Notes: generated by a model from the letters alone, not told the origin. A DNA stretch of 64,000 nt from Plantago ovata (GCA_028274465.1 CM051455.1:110730261-110794260), one strand, 5' to 3'; numbered from the stretch's first letter, positions 48,672 to 59,530 are shown. Numbers and translations are program-made.

Positions 48672-49500
48672 TTTGGAGCTCACAAGGTTGTAGTCTTGAC
48701 AAAGCAACCTCTCAAGCAAGTCCTTGGAAAACCTGAAAACTCGGGTAGATTAGCAATGTAGGCGATTGAACTAAGCGAGTACGACATTGACTATCAAGCA
48801 CCCGTGGCCAAGAAAGCACAAGTCATCGCCAACTTCCTCGTAGAGTATCCCTCCAAGGGAACTTCAGAGGAAAACCATTCGGAAGCACAAAAGGTCATGA
48901 TGATGGTCGAGGAGCAGCCCCAGCAAAGCAACCCTATGCAAGCTCTTGAAGATGCTTTGAAAGAGCTCAAGGAGATATCCCAGACAAAAAGAAAAAGGCA
49001 TGAAGTATTCCTGACAGAAAAAATCAACGAGCCAAAGGGTACGGAGACCGTCTCTCCAAAACCAAGGAATTAGTCAACCATGGAGACGTCTGGATTCTTC
49101 ATGTGGATGGATCCTCATCAGGAAAAAATGGCGGGATAGGAATATACTTCAAGAGTCCCGGAGGAGCCGAACTTGAGTACGCGGTTACTCTTAGTTTCCC
49201 GGTTTCAAACAATGAAGCAGAGTATGAGGCCATCCTCATAGCTCTACGTATGGCAAAAGCATTGGAAGTGAAGAAGCTACATCTCTTCACTGATTCTCAA
49301 CTGGCCGAGAAGCAAATCTCGGGAAAATTCAAAACCAAGAAGGATTCACTGGCCGAGTACAAAAGCGCCATCACGGAGGAAGTCCAAAAATTCAAAAGTT
49401 GTGAGATTGAGAAGTTCTCAAGAGATCTCAATCAAAGAGCGGATGCCCTATTAAAGTATGCTTCATCTTCCGGAGGAGTGGACACCCGGAATGTGATAGT
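48672..49500 (+). pseudogene. Tat-2 RNase H region, including an archaeal-type second domain
   Basis: After the remnant of the standard gypsy RNase H, a second RNase H of archaeal type is readable: HVDGSSSGKNGGIGI, NNEAEYEAILIALRMAKAL and LFTDSQLAEKQISG, with the later catalytic region at NQRADALLKYAS. Tat-lineage elements are known for gaining this second domain. Broken. Confidence 0.8.
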
Positions 49501-49699
49501 TATGAGAATCAACGCGTCATCCCTGTGGTCATCAAAGCCAAACTTCTTGGCAATTGATACTCAACCGAGTTGGATGCAAGAGATCACTACATATCTCACA
49601 AATGGAAGCCTTCCTTGTGACAAGGCTGAAGCGAGAAAGATCAAAGGAAAGGCAGCCCGCTACATCATGCAAGGAGACTACTTGTACAAAAGGTCCTTC

Positions 49700-50341
49700 G
49701 AGGGAGTCTACTTGAGATGTGTCGCCGAAGAAGAAGTCCAAAAACTTTTGGGAGAGATGCATCGAGGAAGTTGCGGAGACATGCCGGAGGAAGAACACTC
49801 GCACAAAAAATCACTCGACAAGGATACTACTGGCCCACTATTCGTGAAGATGCTACCCAATTTGTGAGAAGGTGCGAGGAGTGTCAAATGCACGCCAATT
49901 TGATCAATGTCCCAGCGAAACCGCTCATGCCCATCACCATCACTTGCCATTTCGACATATGGGGCATCGACATAGTCGGTCCTTTTCCAGGTGGAACGGG
50001 TCAAAAGAAGTTCATCGTCGTTGCTGTCGAATACTTTAGCAAATGGGTGGAAGTTCAGGCAGTATCTACCATCACCGAACAAAGAGTGATGAACTTCGTG
50101 TGGAGAAACATCGTGTGTCGATTCGGCTTGCCGAGAGTCCTCATATCGGACAATGGTGCTCAATTTTGTGGCCAAAGGTTCAATGAATGGTGCAAGGAAA
50201 TGAAGATTGAGAGGAGGTATACCTCTGTAGGACATCCCCAATCCAACGGGCAAAGAGAAGCCGTCAACAAAGTCCTCGTCAACAACTTGCAGAAGAGGTT
50301 CTCCACCAACAAGGACGGGGTCGACGAGCTTGATGGAGTAG
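49700..50341 (+). pseudogene. Tat-2 integrase, zinc and catalytic parts
   Basis: The HHCC-type region (GYYWPTIREDATQFVRRCEEC) leads into the DDE core: WGIDIVGPFPGG (first Asp), ISDNGAQF (second Asp) and the HPQSNGQREAVNK segment (Glu). At 50341 the Athila-2 LTR begins. Integrase sequence resumes after Athila-2 at 59074. This is an insertion of one element into another. GTAG stands on both sides of the insertion and is the likely target duplication. Confidence 0.85.
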
Positions 50342-51552
50342 TGATGAATGTGTATTTTACACTTTCATTCGAGTCTTTTTCACCTATTTTAGCTATCCTC
50401 TATGATACTTTAGCTATATTTTAGTAAATTATATTAGAATAGTGTCACGTTTCCCTTTAGATTTTATTTTACAGGTTTTGGTTGAAATTTGGAGATTTCG
50501 GGGCCATTATATTGAAGTCTACAAGGAATTGGTGTTCCAGAAGCCTATTTGGAGTATCTGAAGGTTTCCGGATAGGATTTGGAGTCTAGGGGCCGAATCT
50601 GGAGGTTAGAAGGCTACTAGAAGTCATAAACCGAGTCCGAAAAGGTGAAGAAATCCAAATCCGCGTCGAAAAACGCGGAAATTCCGCGAAATATTGGGGG
50701 GTGGACCGCCGCATCACCGGGCGAACCGCCCTAGAGGAAATTCGGGGCCTATATATAGAGCTCAAGTTTTCTCCGAAAATCATATCTTTCCAAGCCTATC
50801 TCTATAGTTTTAGGTAGGAACTTCCCGGGGCCTGTCCTGGGAGTTCCATAGCTTAGGGAGATTGACAACCTTCGGTAACTTTGTATCTTACAGTTTTTAT
50901 CTACTTATTTTATTCTTCTTTCAATATGTTTTCTTCTATGATTGCTATTGATTGCATGCCTATTATGAGTAGCTAAACTTATCATTGGTGGTAGTATGTG
51001 AATTTTTAGCGAGGGAAGATAATCGTTCTAATGGCTATATCGCGCATTATACTCCGTGTCATTGCTTTATTTCGTTGATCAGTTGCAACCAAAATTCTCG
51101 TATGTTGTATTGATTGTTATGCACGCATGGACACTAGTCGACCATCAGACCAATTATCTTCGTAGTGTTGAATAATTACGGAACACATTAGGACAATCGT
51201 TGTTGACTAGTCAGACCAAATTATCTTCGTAGTGCTTAATACTTGCAACAGGACACAAGATTGATTCAAAGATCTCTATGCAAGACCGAGGAATTTATGC
51301 ATGATTATCGACCCATTATGTTAAGAAGGACCATACTATCACCAATCTCCATTATCTGCTTGAAAACCCCTATTGCTTTCTATCTGCTGTTTTATTTTCT
51401 TAATTAGATTTGATAAGGCTAGTATAGTCCTGAGAGAACGATACTCGAGTCACTCTACTACTACACTACGGTTTTCGTTGTAGTTGTGGATTGCCTTTGG
51501 CTATTAACAAATTTATTTGCTGAATCGAGACCTGACAAATCTCCGTTCATCA
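50342..51552 (+). repeat. 5' LTR of Athila-2 (1,211 bp)
   Basis: It starts TGATGAATGTGTATTTTACA and ends CTCCGTTCATCA. It matches the 3' copy at 57797-59073, lacking about 55 bp near 50863. A GC-rich inverted-repeat segment (50697-50735) lies just upstream of the TATA box. Confidence 0.9.
50750..50758 (+). promoter_or_regulatory. TATA box of the Athila-2 5' LTR
   Basis: TATATATAG follows a GC-rich inverted-repeat region. The same box is at 58205-58213 in the 3' LTR and at 61190-61198 in the Athila-3 LTR. Confidence 0.7.
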
Positions 51553-51554
51553 AA

Positions 51555-51573
51555 TTGGCGCCGCTGCCGGGGA
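51555..51573 (+). promoter_or_regulatory. Primer-binding site of Athila-2
   Basis: TTGGCGCCGCTGCCGGGGA follows the LTR by 2 nt. It matches the aspartate-tRNA 3' complement used by Athila elements, with one difference. Confidence 0.8.
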
Positions 51574-51721
51574 CTATACTCCTTTTTTCTATTTAATTTG
51601 TTTTTATTTACAGCTTTAGATTACTAATTCTATTAGTTTTAGTTTTCCTTTTTAATCTCTCTCTAATATTGCTTTCCTAGTTTGTTTCTAATCACCTTTC
51701 CTAGTCAGTTACAGATTGTGT

Positions 51722-53821
51722 ATGCCGCATACACGTTCTGCAGGAATACCGCTTGCTGATTCAATTGCTGAGATCGATAGAGTCTACCACCAAAGAAGGC
51801 GACTCCTTTTCAAAGAAATCGACGAAATGGCAGAAGCTAGACCACTGAAGGCATGGGTACAACCCACCAAAGATCGTATGAGGGGATCGGCGATTGTTCT
51901 TTCGCCTGCAACCCGAGATCTGGAGATCAAGAACCACGCATTCCAACAACTTCCGAGGTTCTATGGCTTATCAAGGGAAGATGTGATGGGGTACTTGAAC
52001 GATATCGATGATTTCGTCAACCAACTCCCACGACCCGGAGCTGACATAACAACGGATGAGTTAAGGATGAAGGTTTTTGCTATGGGACTTGGCGACAGAG
52101 CCAAGTCATGGCTGAGTTCTCTACCAGCCGGCTCGCTGGACACTTGGGAAAAGGTTTTTTCAGCTTTCATGGAGAAATACTTCCCACACACTCTGACTAC
52201 CGCGCTAAAGGCGCATATCACTGGATTCAAGCAAGACTATGATGAGACCATCTACACCGCGTTCGAGAGGTTCCAAGATCTCACAAACAAGTGCCCTCAC
52301 CATGGTTTTGAACTTTCCGACCTAGTCCAACACTTCTACAATGGACTAACCTTCGAGAACCAACAAGTGGTTGATTTCCAATGCCGAGGCAATATTTGGG
52401 AGGAAACCGCAGAAGCCGTCTGGGCGGTTTTCGAAAGCCTTGCTAAGGGTTCGCAGTTCAAGGACCCAAGAGCAATGGTTAGGAGACGTGGACCTGAAGC
52501 TCCACCGACTCAAGAAGCCCCTATGTACAGGGGGGATGGGGATCAATTCAAGTGTTTTACCAACGAATTGAAGCAAGTCCTCAAGAGCGCCACCGGAACA
52601 ACTGTTTCAAACGAAGTATGCCGAATATGCAAGAACTATGGGCATGGGGCTCATATGTGTAGATCGGAGCTGGCATACGATGATGGCAACTGGGCTCGAG
52701 GAGGAGAAGAAGAAGCCTTTGCTACGGAGTTTGGTACTCAAGAAGTTAGCTACGGACAAGACTGTAGGAATCCTCGAGGTGGATTTTGGAGAAGAGGATA
52801 CCGTAACAATCAAGGATATGCACCGGCTAACCAAACTTATGGACCTAACCAAGACCGTAGTAGGCTTAACTATGGTAATGATCACTGCGAAAACCCCGCT
52901 CCGAAAGAGCCACCGAAGTCGAAGTCGGCTCTACTGATGGAGAACTTACAGAAGATGGTTGATCACACACAAAGTTTTCTCAAACGTTATGAAGAACATT
53001 CTGAGAAGACTAGGGCAAGGCTCGATAAGTTGGAAGAGAGCACAAGGCTTGCCCATCAAAAGATGCAAGAGTTGATCGACCGAGGAGCAAGTAGGGAGCA
53101 AGGCAAACTGCCTAACAACACTGAGAAGTCATTGTCCATTAACTTAGTAGGTGATCTACCTGTTGAAATCACCATCAAGAAGGTTGCTAAGTGCGAGAGT
53201 TGCAAGAGGGAACTGCCCCCACAGGACGAAGAAGAAGAAAAGGACCTTGGTACTAACAAGAGTGAAGAGGAGCAAGAGGATCCCGAGCCACTCCCTCAAA
53301 GTTTAGATATTAAGGTCGGAATTGGGGAGCTTGAAGATGTCCGAGCCACACTAGACACTGGATCCTACTCAAATGTGCTCCCTTTGAACGTTTTCGAGAA
53401 GAGTAACCTTGGAGAACTAACTGTGCATAAGGCTATTGTGCAACTGGCGGATGGATCCCTTGTGAAACCCGAAGGCGTTGTGAAGAATGTATTAGTCAAA
53501 ATTGGTGAAGCCTCTGCCCTCATCGATTTTGTAATTATGCCAGCATCAGCACCAGGGACGGGGGATGTCATACTCTTAGGACGAACATTCTTGACTAAAA
53601 TACGCTCACTGATGGACATCTACCAAAGGACTTGCACTATCGAAGTGGATGGCAAGCAACATGTGTTGCAAGCCATATCTGATCCACCTGATCCACCCGA
53701 TACTTCTAACACTATTGATTACAGTGGTCTTAACGTTTATGTTCACTCTTATTCACGGGATCAAAGCACGGGAAGGAGAATCATGAAGGGGAAGTCTAGT
53801 ACCCTCAGAAGGAAAAGATAG
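51722..53821 (+). CDS. Athila-2 gag-protease ORF
   Basis: The open frame from ATG 51722 (MPHTRSAGIPLADS) is about 699 residues. The gag capsid domain spans about residues 60-260, with LPRFYGLSREDVMGYLNDID, RAKSWLSSLPAGSLDTWEKV and KCPHHGFELSDLVQHFYNGL. A zinc knuckle CRICKNYGHGAHMC is near residue 300. A coiled-coil-like stretch (about 400-460) and an acidic linker follow. An aspartic protease domain stands at the end: ATLDTGSYSNVLPLNVF (catalytic DTG), then QLADGSLVKPEGVVKNV and DVILLGRTFL. It would make and process particle protein. No pol follows; the stop is TAG at 53821. Capsid and protease in one ORF without RT is unusual. Confidence 0.85.
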   Translation: MPHTRSAGIPLADSIAEIDRVYHQRRRLLFKEIDEMAEARPLKAWVQPTKDRMRGSAIVLSPATRDLEIKNHAFQQLPRFYGLSREDVMGYLNDIDDFVNQLPRPGADITTDELRMKVFAMGLGDRAKSWLSSLPAGSLDTWEKVFSAFMEKYFPHTLTTALKAHITGFKQDYDETIYTAFERFQDLTNKCPHHGFELSDLVQHFYNGLTFENQQVVDFQCRGNIWEETAEAVWAVFESLAKGSQFKDPRAMVRRRGPEAPPTQEAPMYRGDGDQFKCFTNELKQVLKSATGTTVSNEVCRICKNYGHGAHMCRSELAYDDGNWARGGEEEAFATEFGTQEVSYGQDCRNPRGGFWRRGYRNNQGYAPANQTYGPNQDRSRLNYGNDHCENPAPKEPPKSKSALLMENLQKMVDHTQSFLKRYEEHSEKTRARLDKLEESTRLAHQKMQELIDRGASREQGKLPNNTEKSLSINLVGDLPVEITIKKVAKCESCKRELPPQDEEEEKDLGTNKSEEEQEDPEPLPQSLDIKVGIGELEDVRATLDTGSYSNVLPLNVFEKSNLGELTVHKAIVQLADGSLVKPEGVVKNVLVKIGEASALIDFVIMPASAPGTGDVILLGRTFLTKIRSLMDIYQRTCTIEVDGKQHVLQAISDPPDPPDTSNTIDYSGLNVYVHSYSRDQSTGRRIMKGKSSTLRRKR

Positions 53822-53857
53822 GCGAAGACAGGGGTCGAGTCAGAGACCTTAAACAAT

Positions 53858-53883
53858 GGCGCTATCCGGGAGGCAACCCGGGG
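53858..53883 (+). promoter_or_regulatory. Conserved GGGAGGCAACCC motif after Athila-2 gag-protease
   Basis: GGCGCTATCCGGGAGGCAAC then CCGGGG forms a GC-rich hairpin 37 bp after the stop. This word is widely found after the main ORF of Athila-type elements. Its role is unknown to me. Confidence 0.55.
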
Positions 53884-54107
53884 TTTTTATCGCTTTCTTT
53901 ACCGCTTTATTGCATGCATTCATACTTGAACAATTTGCTTTTCATATGTGAATTTGTTCGGTTCTGTGTCGTATGTGTTTATGTTGTGTTCGAGTGCGAC
54001 TTTTCGAGTTATTTTTTGAGAAAAATGATTTTTCGGGGACTATTTTTTTTTTTCGGGGACTTAAAATAGCATTTTTATTTTTCAAAAAACGTTCGTCTCC
54101 CACCTAA

Positions 54108-54205
54108 AAGTGGGGGGCGAATCGCCCCACGACCAGAGCGCGCGCGCCCTCTCTGGGCATGCGGGGCGGTCCGCCCCAGGTGTGGGGCGAACCGCCCCGC
54201 ACCTC
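54108..54205 (+). repeat. GC-rich hairpin cluster upstream of the Athila-2 3' ORF
   Basis: Three near-perfect inverted repeats, GGGGCGAATCGCCCC, GGGGCGGTCCGCCCC and GGGGCGAACCGCCCC, lie within 100 bp. Similar pairs lie just upstream of the TATA box in the Athila-2 and Athila-3 LTRs. Confidence 0.75.
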
Positions 54206-54431
54206 CAGAACATAGAAAATCGGGGGTTTCTTCCCCAAACCCCCATTTTCCTCCATTTTCATCCTCCAAACTCCAAAATTTCCTCCATATTCAAAATAAC
54301 TTCAAATCTTCATAACTCTTCCATCTCTCCATCAATTTGTGTGTTCTTTAGCTTCATTCGAAGCTAGTTGCATGCTCTTTCATTCTATCCGAACAAATTT
54401 CTTCCTAGCTCATTCAATTTCCGGATTTGAG

Positions 54432-54970
54432 GTATTATCACATGAACCCTAATTTTTACAATTTGGTGATTTTTTGATTTATGCTTCAATTAGGCTTGTA
54501 TGATGTATGGGTTGATGTTTTATGTGTTTAGATTCATTATTCATTGTCAATTACATGTTCAATTAGGCTTGGTTTGATGATTTGAGATTTTGCTAATTGG
54601 ATGATATATGTCTTGTTAGGAAATTGTCTCTCTTGCTTTCATTCCTAGTTTAAACATGTGTTTATTGATATGAATCTGATGAATGTATTTGTAGAATGCA
54701 TGATATTTGAGGTTGAGGATTTATGCTAGAAATTGATTTTTATGATATGGATTGAACCTTGTGATTCAAGGCATTTGTTATTAGCAAAAGCATAATGTGA
54801 TATGTTATTGTAGTAGGTGCATTGATATGTTACGTAATGAATTAGCTAGACTAGGCTTTGGGATTTTGAGGAGTTGGATTTTTTGAGAATTTTACTCGTT
54901 TGTTCGCTCGTTTATTTACATATGCATAGGTCTGTTTTGCATTGTACAAGATACTAATTGTTGTTTGTAG
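54432..54970 (+). other. Putative 5'-UTR intron of the Athila-2 3' ORF
   Basis: A donor GAG then GTATTATC (54432) and an acceptor TTGTTTGTAG (ending 54970) enclose 539 bp of T-rich, intron-like DNA. The ATG follows the acceptor by only 5 nt (54976). The sequence before the donor (about 54240-54430) is CT-rich, like a plant 5' UTR. This is inference. Confidence 0.5.
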
Positions 54971-54975
54971 GAATC

Positions 54976-56267
54976 ATGGCACAAAGGACAATGAGAGCCG
55001 GCTCTAGCAAAAAGGGGAAAGGAGTGGCATCAAGCTCCCAACCATCTCATGATTTGTACGAGTTGTCTGCCGCTGCGATAGAGGTGCGACAACGGCTAGA
55101 GGCGGAGATGGACGACGGAGGAAGGTCAATCATCCCCAATAGGAGGATTGATATTCCTGAGTTCGCAGCAAACAGAGCGGGATATAGGACACTGTCAAGT
55201 TTGGGGTCACAAAGGAATTGGGCATGGTACAGTTCCGACAGGTTCAAAGGCTACGACGAGAGCCTCCTCAGAGATTTCTACACTGGGTACACGGATCTCG
55301 ATGAGAAGAATGGGGTATTAGTCCGAGGCCTGATTATACCATGGAACCCAGAGTACATATCTTCCTTCATCCATTTCGGGAACTTGGAATTCACAGAGAG
55401 CGCCCACGCTTACTTGTATTCGAGGACCGCTAGGGGGATAGGGAGAGATATTACCGATGTGATCTGCAACAAGGAGTACAGATATCCTAGAGTTGGGGCA
55501 GCACCTGGACGGATCAGTTATAGCGACCTTAGCATAGAAGCTAAGGTGATGATGAAATTTTGCATCTCCGACTTAATCCCAAGGAAGAATGACACATGGA
55601 TTCAGCCCTACTACGCCGAGCTCCTCTACTGCCTCATAGACGGACATCAGATCGACATAGGGCGCATTATGTATGAGGAGTATGAGCGCCACTGGGAAAA
55701 GAAGAGGAAGCCTTTCATCTTCCCGAGTTTCTTCACAGCATACTGCAAGTATCATGGGGTCGACGATATTGAGGAGGGGGATTGCGAGGTCGCTGCCCTT
55801 TCACCCTCGACCATTGAGGTACAGCTCAACAGGTATCAGTTGAGGAACCCCACAGCAGCAGCTGCTGATGTAGGAGGGCAATTCCAGCCGAATGATTCCG
55901 ATCATGAGGATGCTATGGAGGCCGATGTTGGCGAAGCCCCGATGCCAGATATTCCGTTTGTCCATCATGCACCGCATGCACCAACTGGTCTGGAGGATTT
56001 GACTTCTCCGAATTCCGTACCTACCTCGACAGCCGTTTCGACAGGATTGATGCCAACAACGCGGCCATGCGACAGGATATCGACAGGCACATTGTCCAGC
56101 ACAACCGCGATTGGGAGATATTCGAGGAGCACCGCCGAGAGGATAGGCAGCACATGTGGCAGCAGCAACAGCTGATCCAGCAAAAGCAGGAAGCTCTACG
56201 ACAGTCCAATGAGCTCATGAATGACATGTGGAGTGACTTTTATGGGTACTACCATCCCGATGATTAG
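54976..56267 (+). pseudogene. Athila-2 3' ORF: plant transposon protein-like
   Basis: The ORF starts MAQRTMRAGSSKKGKGVASS, a short basic N-terminus, as in the SIRE 3' ORF. The body has RNWAWYSSDRFKGYDESLLR, then RDFYTGYTDL, VLVRGLIIPWNPEYISSFIHFG and DLSIEAKVMMKFCISDLIPR. The W.....F..Y...L.R.FY.......V.VRG..I pattern fits the putative plant transposon protein domain. The C-terminal region is acidic, then Gln/Arg-rich and probably coiled coil (MWQQQQLIQQKQEALRQ), ending near 56267 with YGYYHPDD. It occupies the env position but shows no signal peptide or membrane helix. At least one break is present. Function unknown. Confidence 0.6.
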
Positions 56268-56866
56268 TCCTTCCACTTGTCCACTCTCAGCCGACCGAGG
56301 CCAAACCCTTCGGTAACATCTAGTATCACTTCTTATTACTCATTCTCTTTTGCTAGGGGGATAGCTTAAGAATCGTAAGGGGGATGGGATGTGAACCATG
56401 ATGTTAAGTTTTGTTTGGTTTTGTGTCGATTAGTATCTTGTTCTTTGTTTGCATTTGCACGTTTACTGCTTTCTTAGATTTTTTAGGTTGCATTCATCCT
56501 AGGATAGTTTTGCATGTTTTCTATGGAGTTTATTGCCGAATTTTTTGAACTTTTTTATTGGGTAGATCAACTAACTATGCCATTAATCGTATGCTTCATC
56601 TCTATGAATTTGTTTGAGGTTTTTCTCGCTTGGCTTGTCTCATTTATGTATTGCACTTAGTTGAGCTAGGTAGTCTCGACATCACTTAGTGGTGTTTTCT
56701 CTACTGCGATTCACGAAGGCCTTTATAATAGGATGATGCATGTTAGGGTCTTATGGTTGTTTCCCGAGTAATTATGTACCTAAGAGGCAACAAGTCTTCA
56801 CCATGCTTTGAGATTGCTAAATGCCTAGGAAGGAGGTAGTGTGAGTTTGTGTGATCCTTTGTTTAT

Positions 56867-57001
56867 AACCTATTCTTCCGAATAGGTTTGGGGAAGGGGT
56901 TACACCATCGTTAGACTTGTTTCTGTTTTTCATTCTCGTATCGTGAGTTTATTTTCCTTTTTTGTAAATTTTGTACTCCAACCTATTCTTTCGAATAGGT
57001 T
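56867..57001 (+). repeat. Duplicate 22-bp hairpins with TTTGGGGAA tails
   Basis: Identical 9-bp stems AACCTATTC/GAATAGGTT with 4-nt loops stand at 56867-56888 and 56980-57001. Each is followed at once by TTTGGGGAAG, resembling the polypurine tract. Confidence 0.85.
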
Positions 57002-57056
57002 TGGGGAAGTCGTGTGAGTCTTTTTGTTTCCCTTTTTGTTATGCTACTGCTGGCTA

Positions 57057-57200
57057 GAAAAAAATCGAAAAAAAAGAAAGAAAAATTCCAGGAAAAAAAA
57101 AGAGAAAAAGAAAAAAAAGAATCTGGAAAGAAAAAAAAAGAAAAAAGAGAAGACCCCAAAAAAGCAAAGAAGGGTCCAAAAAAGAAAAGCGAAATAGCAG
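57057..57200 (+). repeat. Purine-rich tract (A/G), about 140 bp
   Basis: A nearly uninterrupted A/G stretch contains GAAAGAAAAA, GAGAAAAAG and GGGTCCAAAAAAG. The Lys-rich open frame across it is low-complexity and is not a gene. Confidence 0.85.
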
Positions 57201-57779
57201 TTTAGCAAAGTTTTGAGTCTTTTCCATTTTTCGTATTGTTCGTAATCGTGTTTTTCTATTTTTTATCTTTTTGTCTTGAGTGTCATCTGTTCTAGACCAC
57301 CCTCGTCCTGCCATTCAGGAAGTGGTGAATAGCTTAAGACTTTACTTGAGAGATGGGTAGAATAGGGGAGAGTTATCTTTTATAAGGAACCCTCCTTCGT
57401 TTGATGAGAGCCAGTACTGGTTTGACCTCTTTTGAGGGAAAGTCTTAACATGGTGGAACAGCAGTAAGTCCTCAGTTTCATAGGCACGGGGCAATCATTA
57501 GTCTCTTAGCATGCATCATTACGTCGTTACTGACTAGGTCCAGGTAGAGAATGTTACGAGAGACTATCTTGTCTTGACATAATTGCTTATGTGGATGTGT
57601 ATAAGTCAATCGAGGTATTCTTCAACCTATATTCATGCTTTGATTCATATGGTTTTTGTTCATATGTTATTTGGTAGATTCAGTAGATTAGTTCATTTTA
57701 TTTGGCATGAAACTCCATTTTTGTGTCTTGCATGTTTTTTGTATTAGAGTCTAGCTTAGTTGCTTGAGGACAAGCAAAG

Positions 57780-57796
57780 GTTCGGTTTGGGGAGTT
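57780..57796 (+). promoter_or_regulatory. Polypurine tract of Athila-2
   Basis: GGTTTGGGGAGTT abuts the 3' LTR. Just before it is TTGAGGACAAGCAAAGGTTC, a block common before the 3' LTR of Athila elements. Confidence 0.8.
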
Positions 57797-59073
57797 TGAT
57801 GAATGTGTATTTTACACTTTCATTCGAGTCTTTTTCACCTATTTTAGCTATCCTCTATGATAATTTAGCTATATTTTAGTACATTTTATTAGAATAGTGT
57901 CACGTTTCCCTTTAGATTTTATTTTACAGGTTTTGGTTGAAATTCGGAGATTTCGGGGCAATTATATTGAAGTCTACAAGGAATTGGTGTTCCAGAAGCC
58001 TATTTGGAGTATCTGAAGGTTTTCGGATAGGATTTGGAATCTAGGGGCCGAATCTGGAGGTTAGAAGGCTACTAGAAGTCATAAACCGAGTCCGAAAAGG
58101 TGAAGAAATCCAAATCCGCGTCGAAAAACACGGAAATTCCGCGAAATATTGGGGGGTAAACCGCCGCATCACCGGGCGAACCTCCCCAGAGGAAATTCGG
58201 GGCCTATATATAGAGCTCAAGTTTTTCTCCGAAAATCATATCTTTCCAAGCCTACTTTCTCACCTCTCTCTATAGTTTTAGGTAGGAACTTCCCGGGGCC
58301 TGTCCTGGGAGTTCCATAGCTTAGGGGATACTTTTTCATAGCAGATTGGAGCGCGTAGGATCGCAATCATCCGGAGATTGACAACCTTCAGTAACTTTGT
58401 ATTTGTATCTTACAGTTTTTATCTACTTATTTTATTCTTCTTTCAATATGTTTTCTTTTATGATTGCTATTGATTGCATGCCTATTATGAGTAGCTAAAC
58501 TTATCATTGGTGGTAGTATGTGAATTCTTAGCGAGGGAAGATAATCATGCTAATGGCTATATCGCGCATTATACTCCGTGTCATTGCTTTATTTCGTTGA
58601 TCAGTTGCAACCAAAATTCTCGTATGTTGTATTGATTGTTATGCACGCATGGACACTAGTCGACCATGAGACCAATTATCTTCGTAGTGTTGAATAATTA
58701 CGGAACACATTAGGACAATCGTTGTTGACTAGTCAGACCAAATTATCTTCGTAGTGCTTAATACTTGCAACAGGACACAAGATTGATTCAAAGATCTCTA
58801 TGCAAGACCGAGGAATTTATGCATGATTATCGACCCATTTTGTTAAGAAGGACCATACTATCACCAATCTCCATTATCTGCTTGAAAACCCTATTGCTTT
58901 CTATCTGCTGTTTTATTTTCTTAATTAGATTTGATAAAGCTAGTATAGTCCTGAGAGAACGACACTCGAGTCATTCTACTACTACACTACGGTTTTCGTT
59001 GTAGTTGTGGATTGCCTTTGGCTATTAACAAATTTATTTGCTGAATCGAGACCTGACAAATCTCCGTTCATCA
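57797..59073 (+). repeat. 3' LTR of Athila-2 (1,277 bp)
   Basis: It starts TGATGAATGTGTATTTTACA and ends CTCCGTTCATCA. It matches the 5' LTR, with about 55 extra bases near 58324. Confidence 0.9.
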
Positions 59074-59530
59074 TGTAGTATGGGCATACCGCACCACTTC
59101 AAAAACAGCTACAAGAGAGACTCCCTTCTCGCTAGTTTATGGGTCCGAGGCAGTCATACCAGCGGAAGTGGCGGTAGAAAGCCTCAGAATCCAAGGGTAT
59201 CAACCCAAGGAAAATCATACTGAGAGGCTCTTCGATCTGGAGACGGTGAGCGAAGCGAGGACCAATGCCTTGGCCAACATCCTCAGATATCAAGCACTGA
59301 TCGCGAAGACCTACAACAAGGGCGTAAGAGAGAGAGACTTCCAAGTAGGAGACTTAGTACTTCGAAGAGCGGACATCCTGGGCAAAGTTGGGAAGATGCA
59401 ACCCAATTGGGAAGGCCCCTACAAGATAATTGAAGCGAGGTCCAATGGAAGTTATCGGCTCCAAGACATGGAGGGAAGAGTATTGAAGAACCCTTGGAAT
59501 ACTTCTAACCTCCAGAGATTTTACGCTTGA
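59074..59530 (+). pseudogene. Tat-2 integrase, C-terminal part
   Basis: Integrase sequence resumes after Athila-2 and covers the end of the core and the C-terminal domain. ANILRYQALIAKTYNKGVRE, GDLVLRRADI and NWEGPYKIIEARSNGSYRLQ are the usual GPY-type landmarks. It ends PWNTSNLQRFYA with a stop near 59530. Broken. Confidence 0.85.

Larger units (their letters stand above)
50342..59073 (+). mobile_element. Athila-like element with gag-protease and a 3' ORF but no RT or integrase (Athila-2)
   Basis: Two LTRs (50342-51552 and 57797-59073), PBS, gag-protease ORF (51722-53821), a spacer with GC-rich hairpins, an intron-like stretch, a 3' ORF (54976-56267), a purine-rich region and a polypurine tract. 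No RT, RNase H or integrase is present in the 6.2-kb interior. The element would need enzymes from elsewhere and recalls the TR-GAG class of gag-only plant elements. The LTRs look about 98 percent alike by eye apart from a roughly 55-bp indel, so the insertion is recent. It lies in the Tat-2 integrase. It looks nearly whole for its type, with at least one break in the 3' ORF region. Confidence 0.8.

Noticed and set aside
57014-57205. Lysine-rich open frame
   Set aside because: It is a purine tract read as Lys/Glu codons; it has no conserved neighbour or start context.
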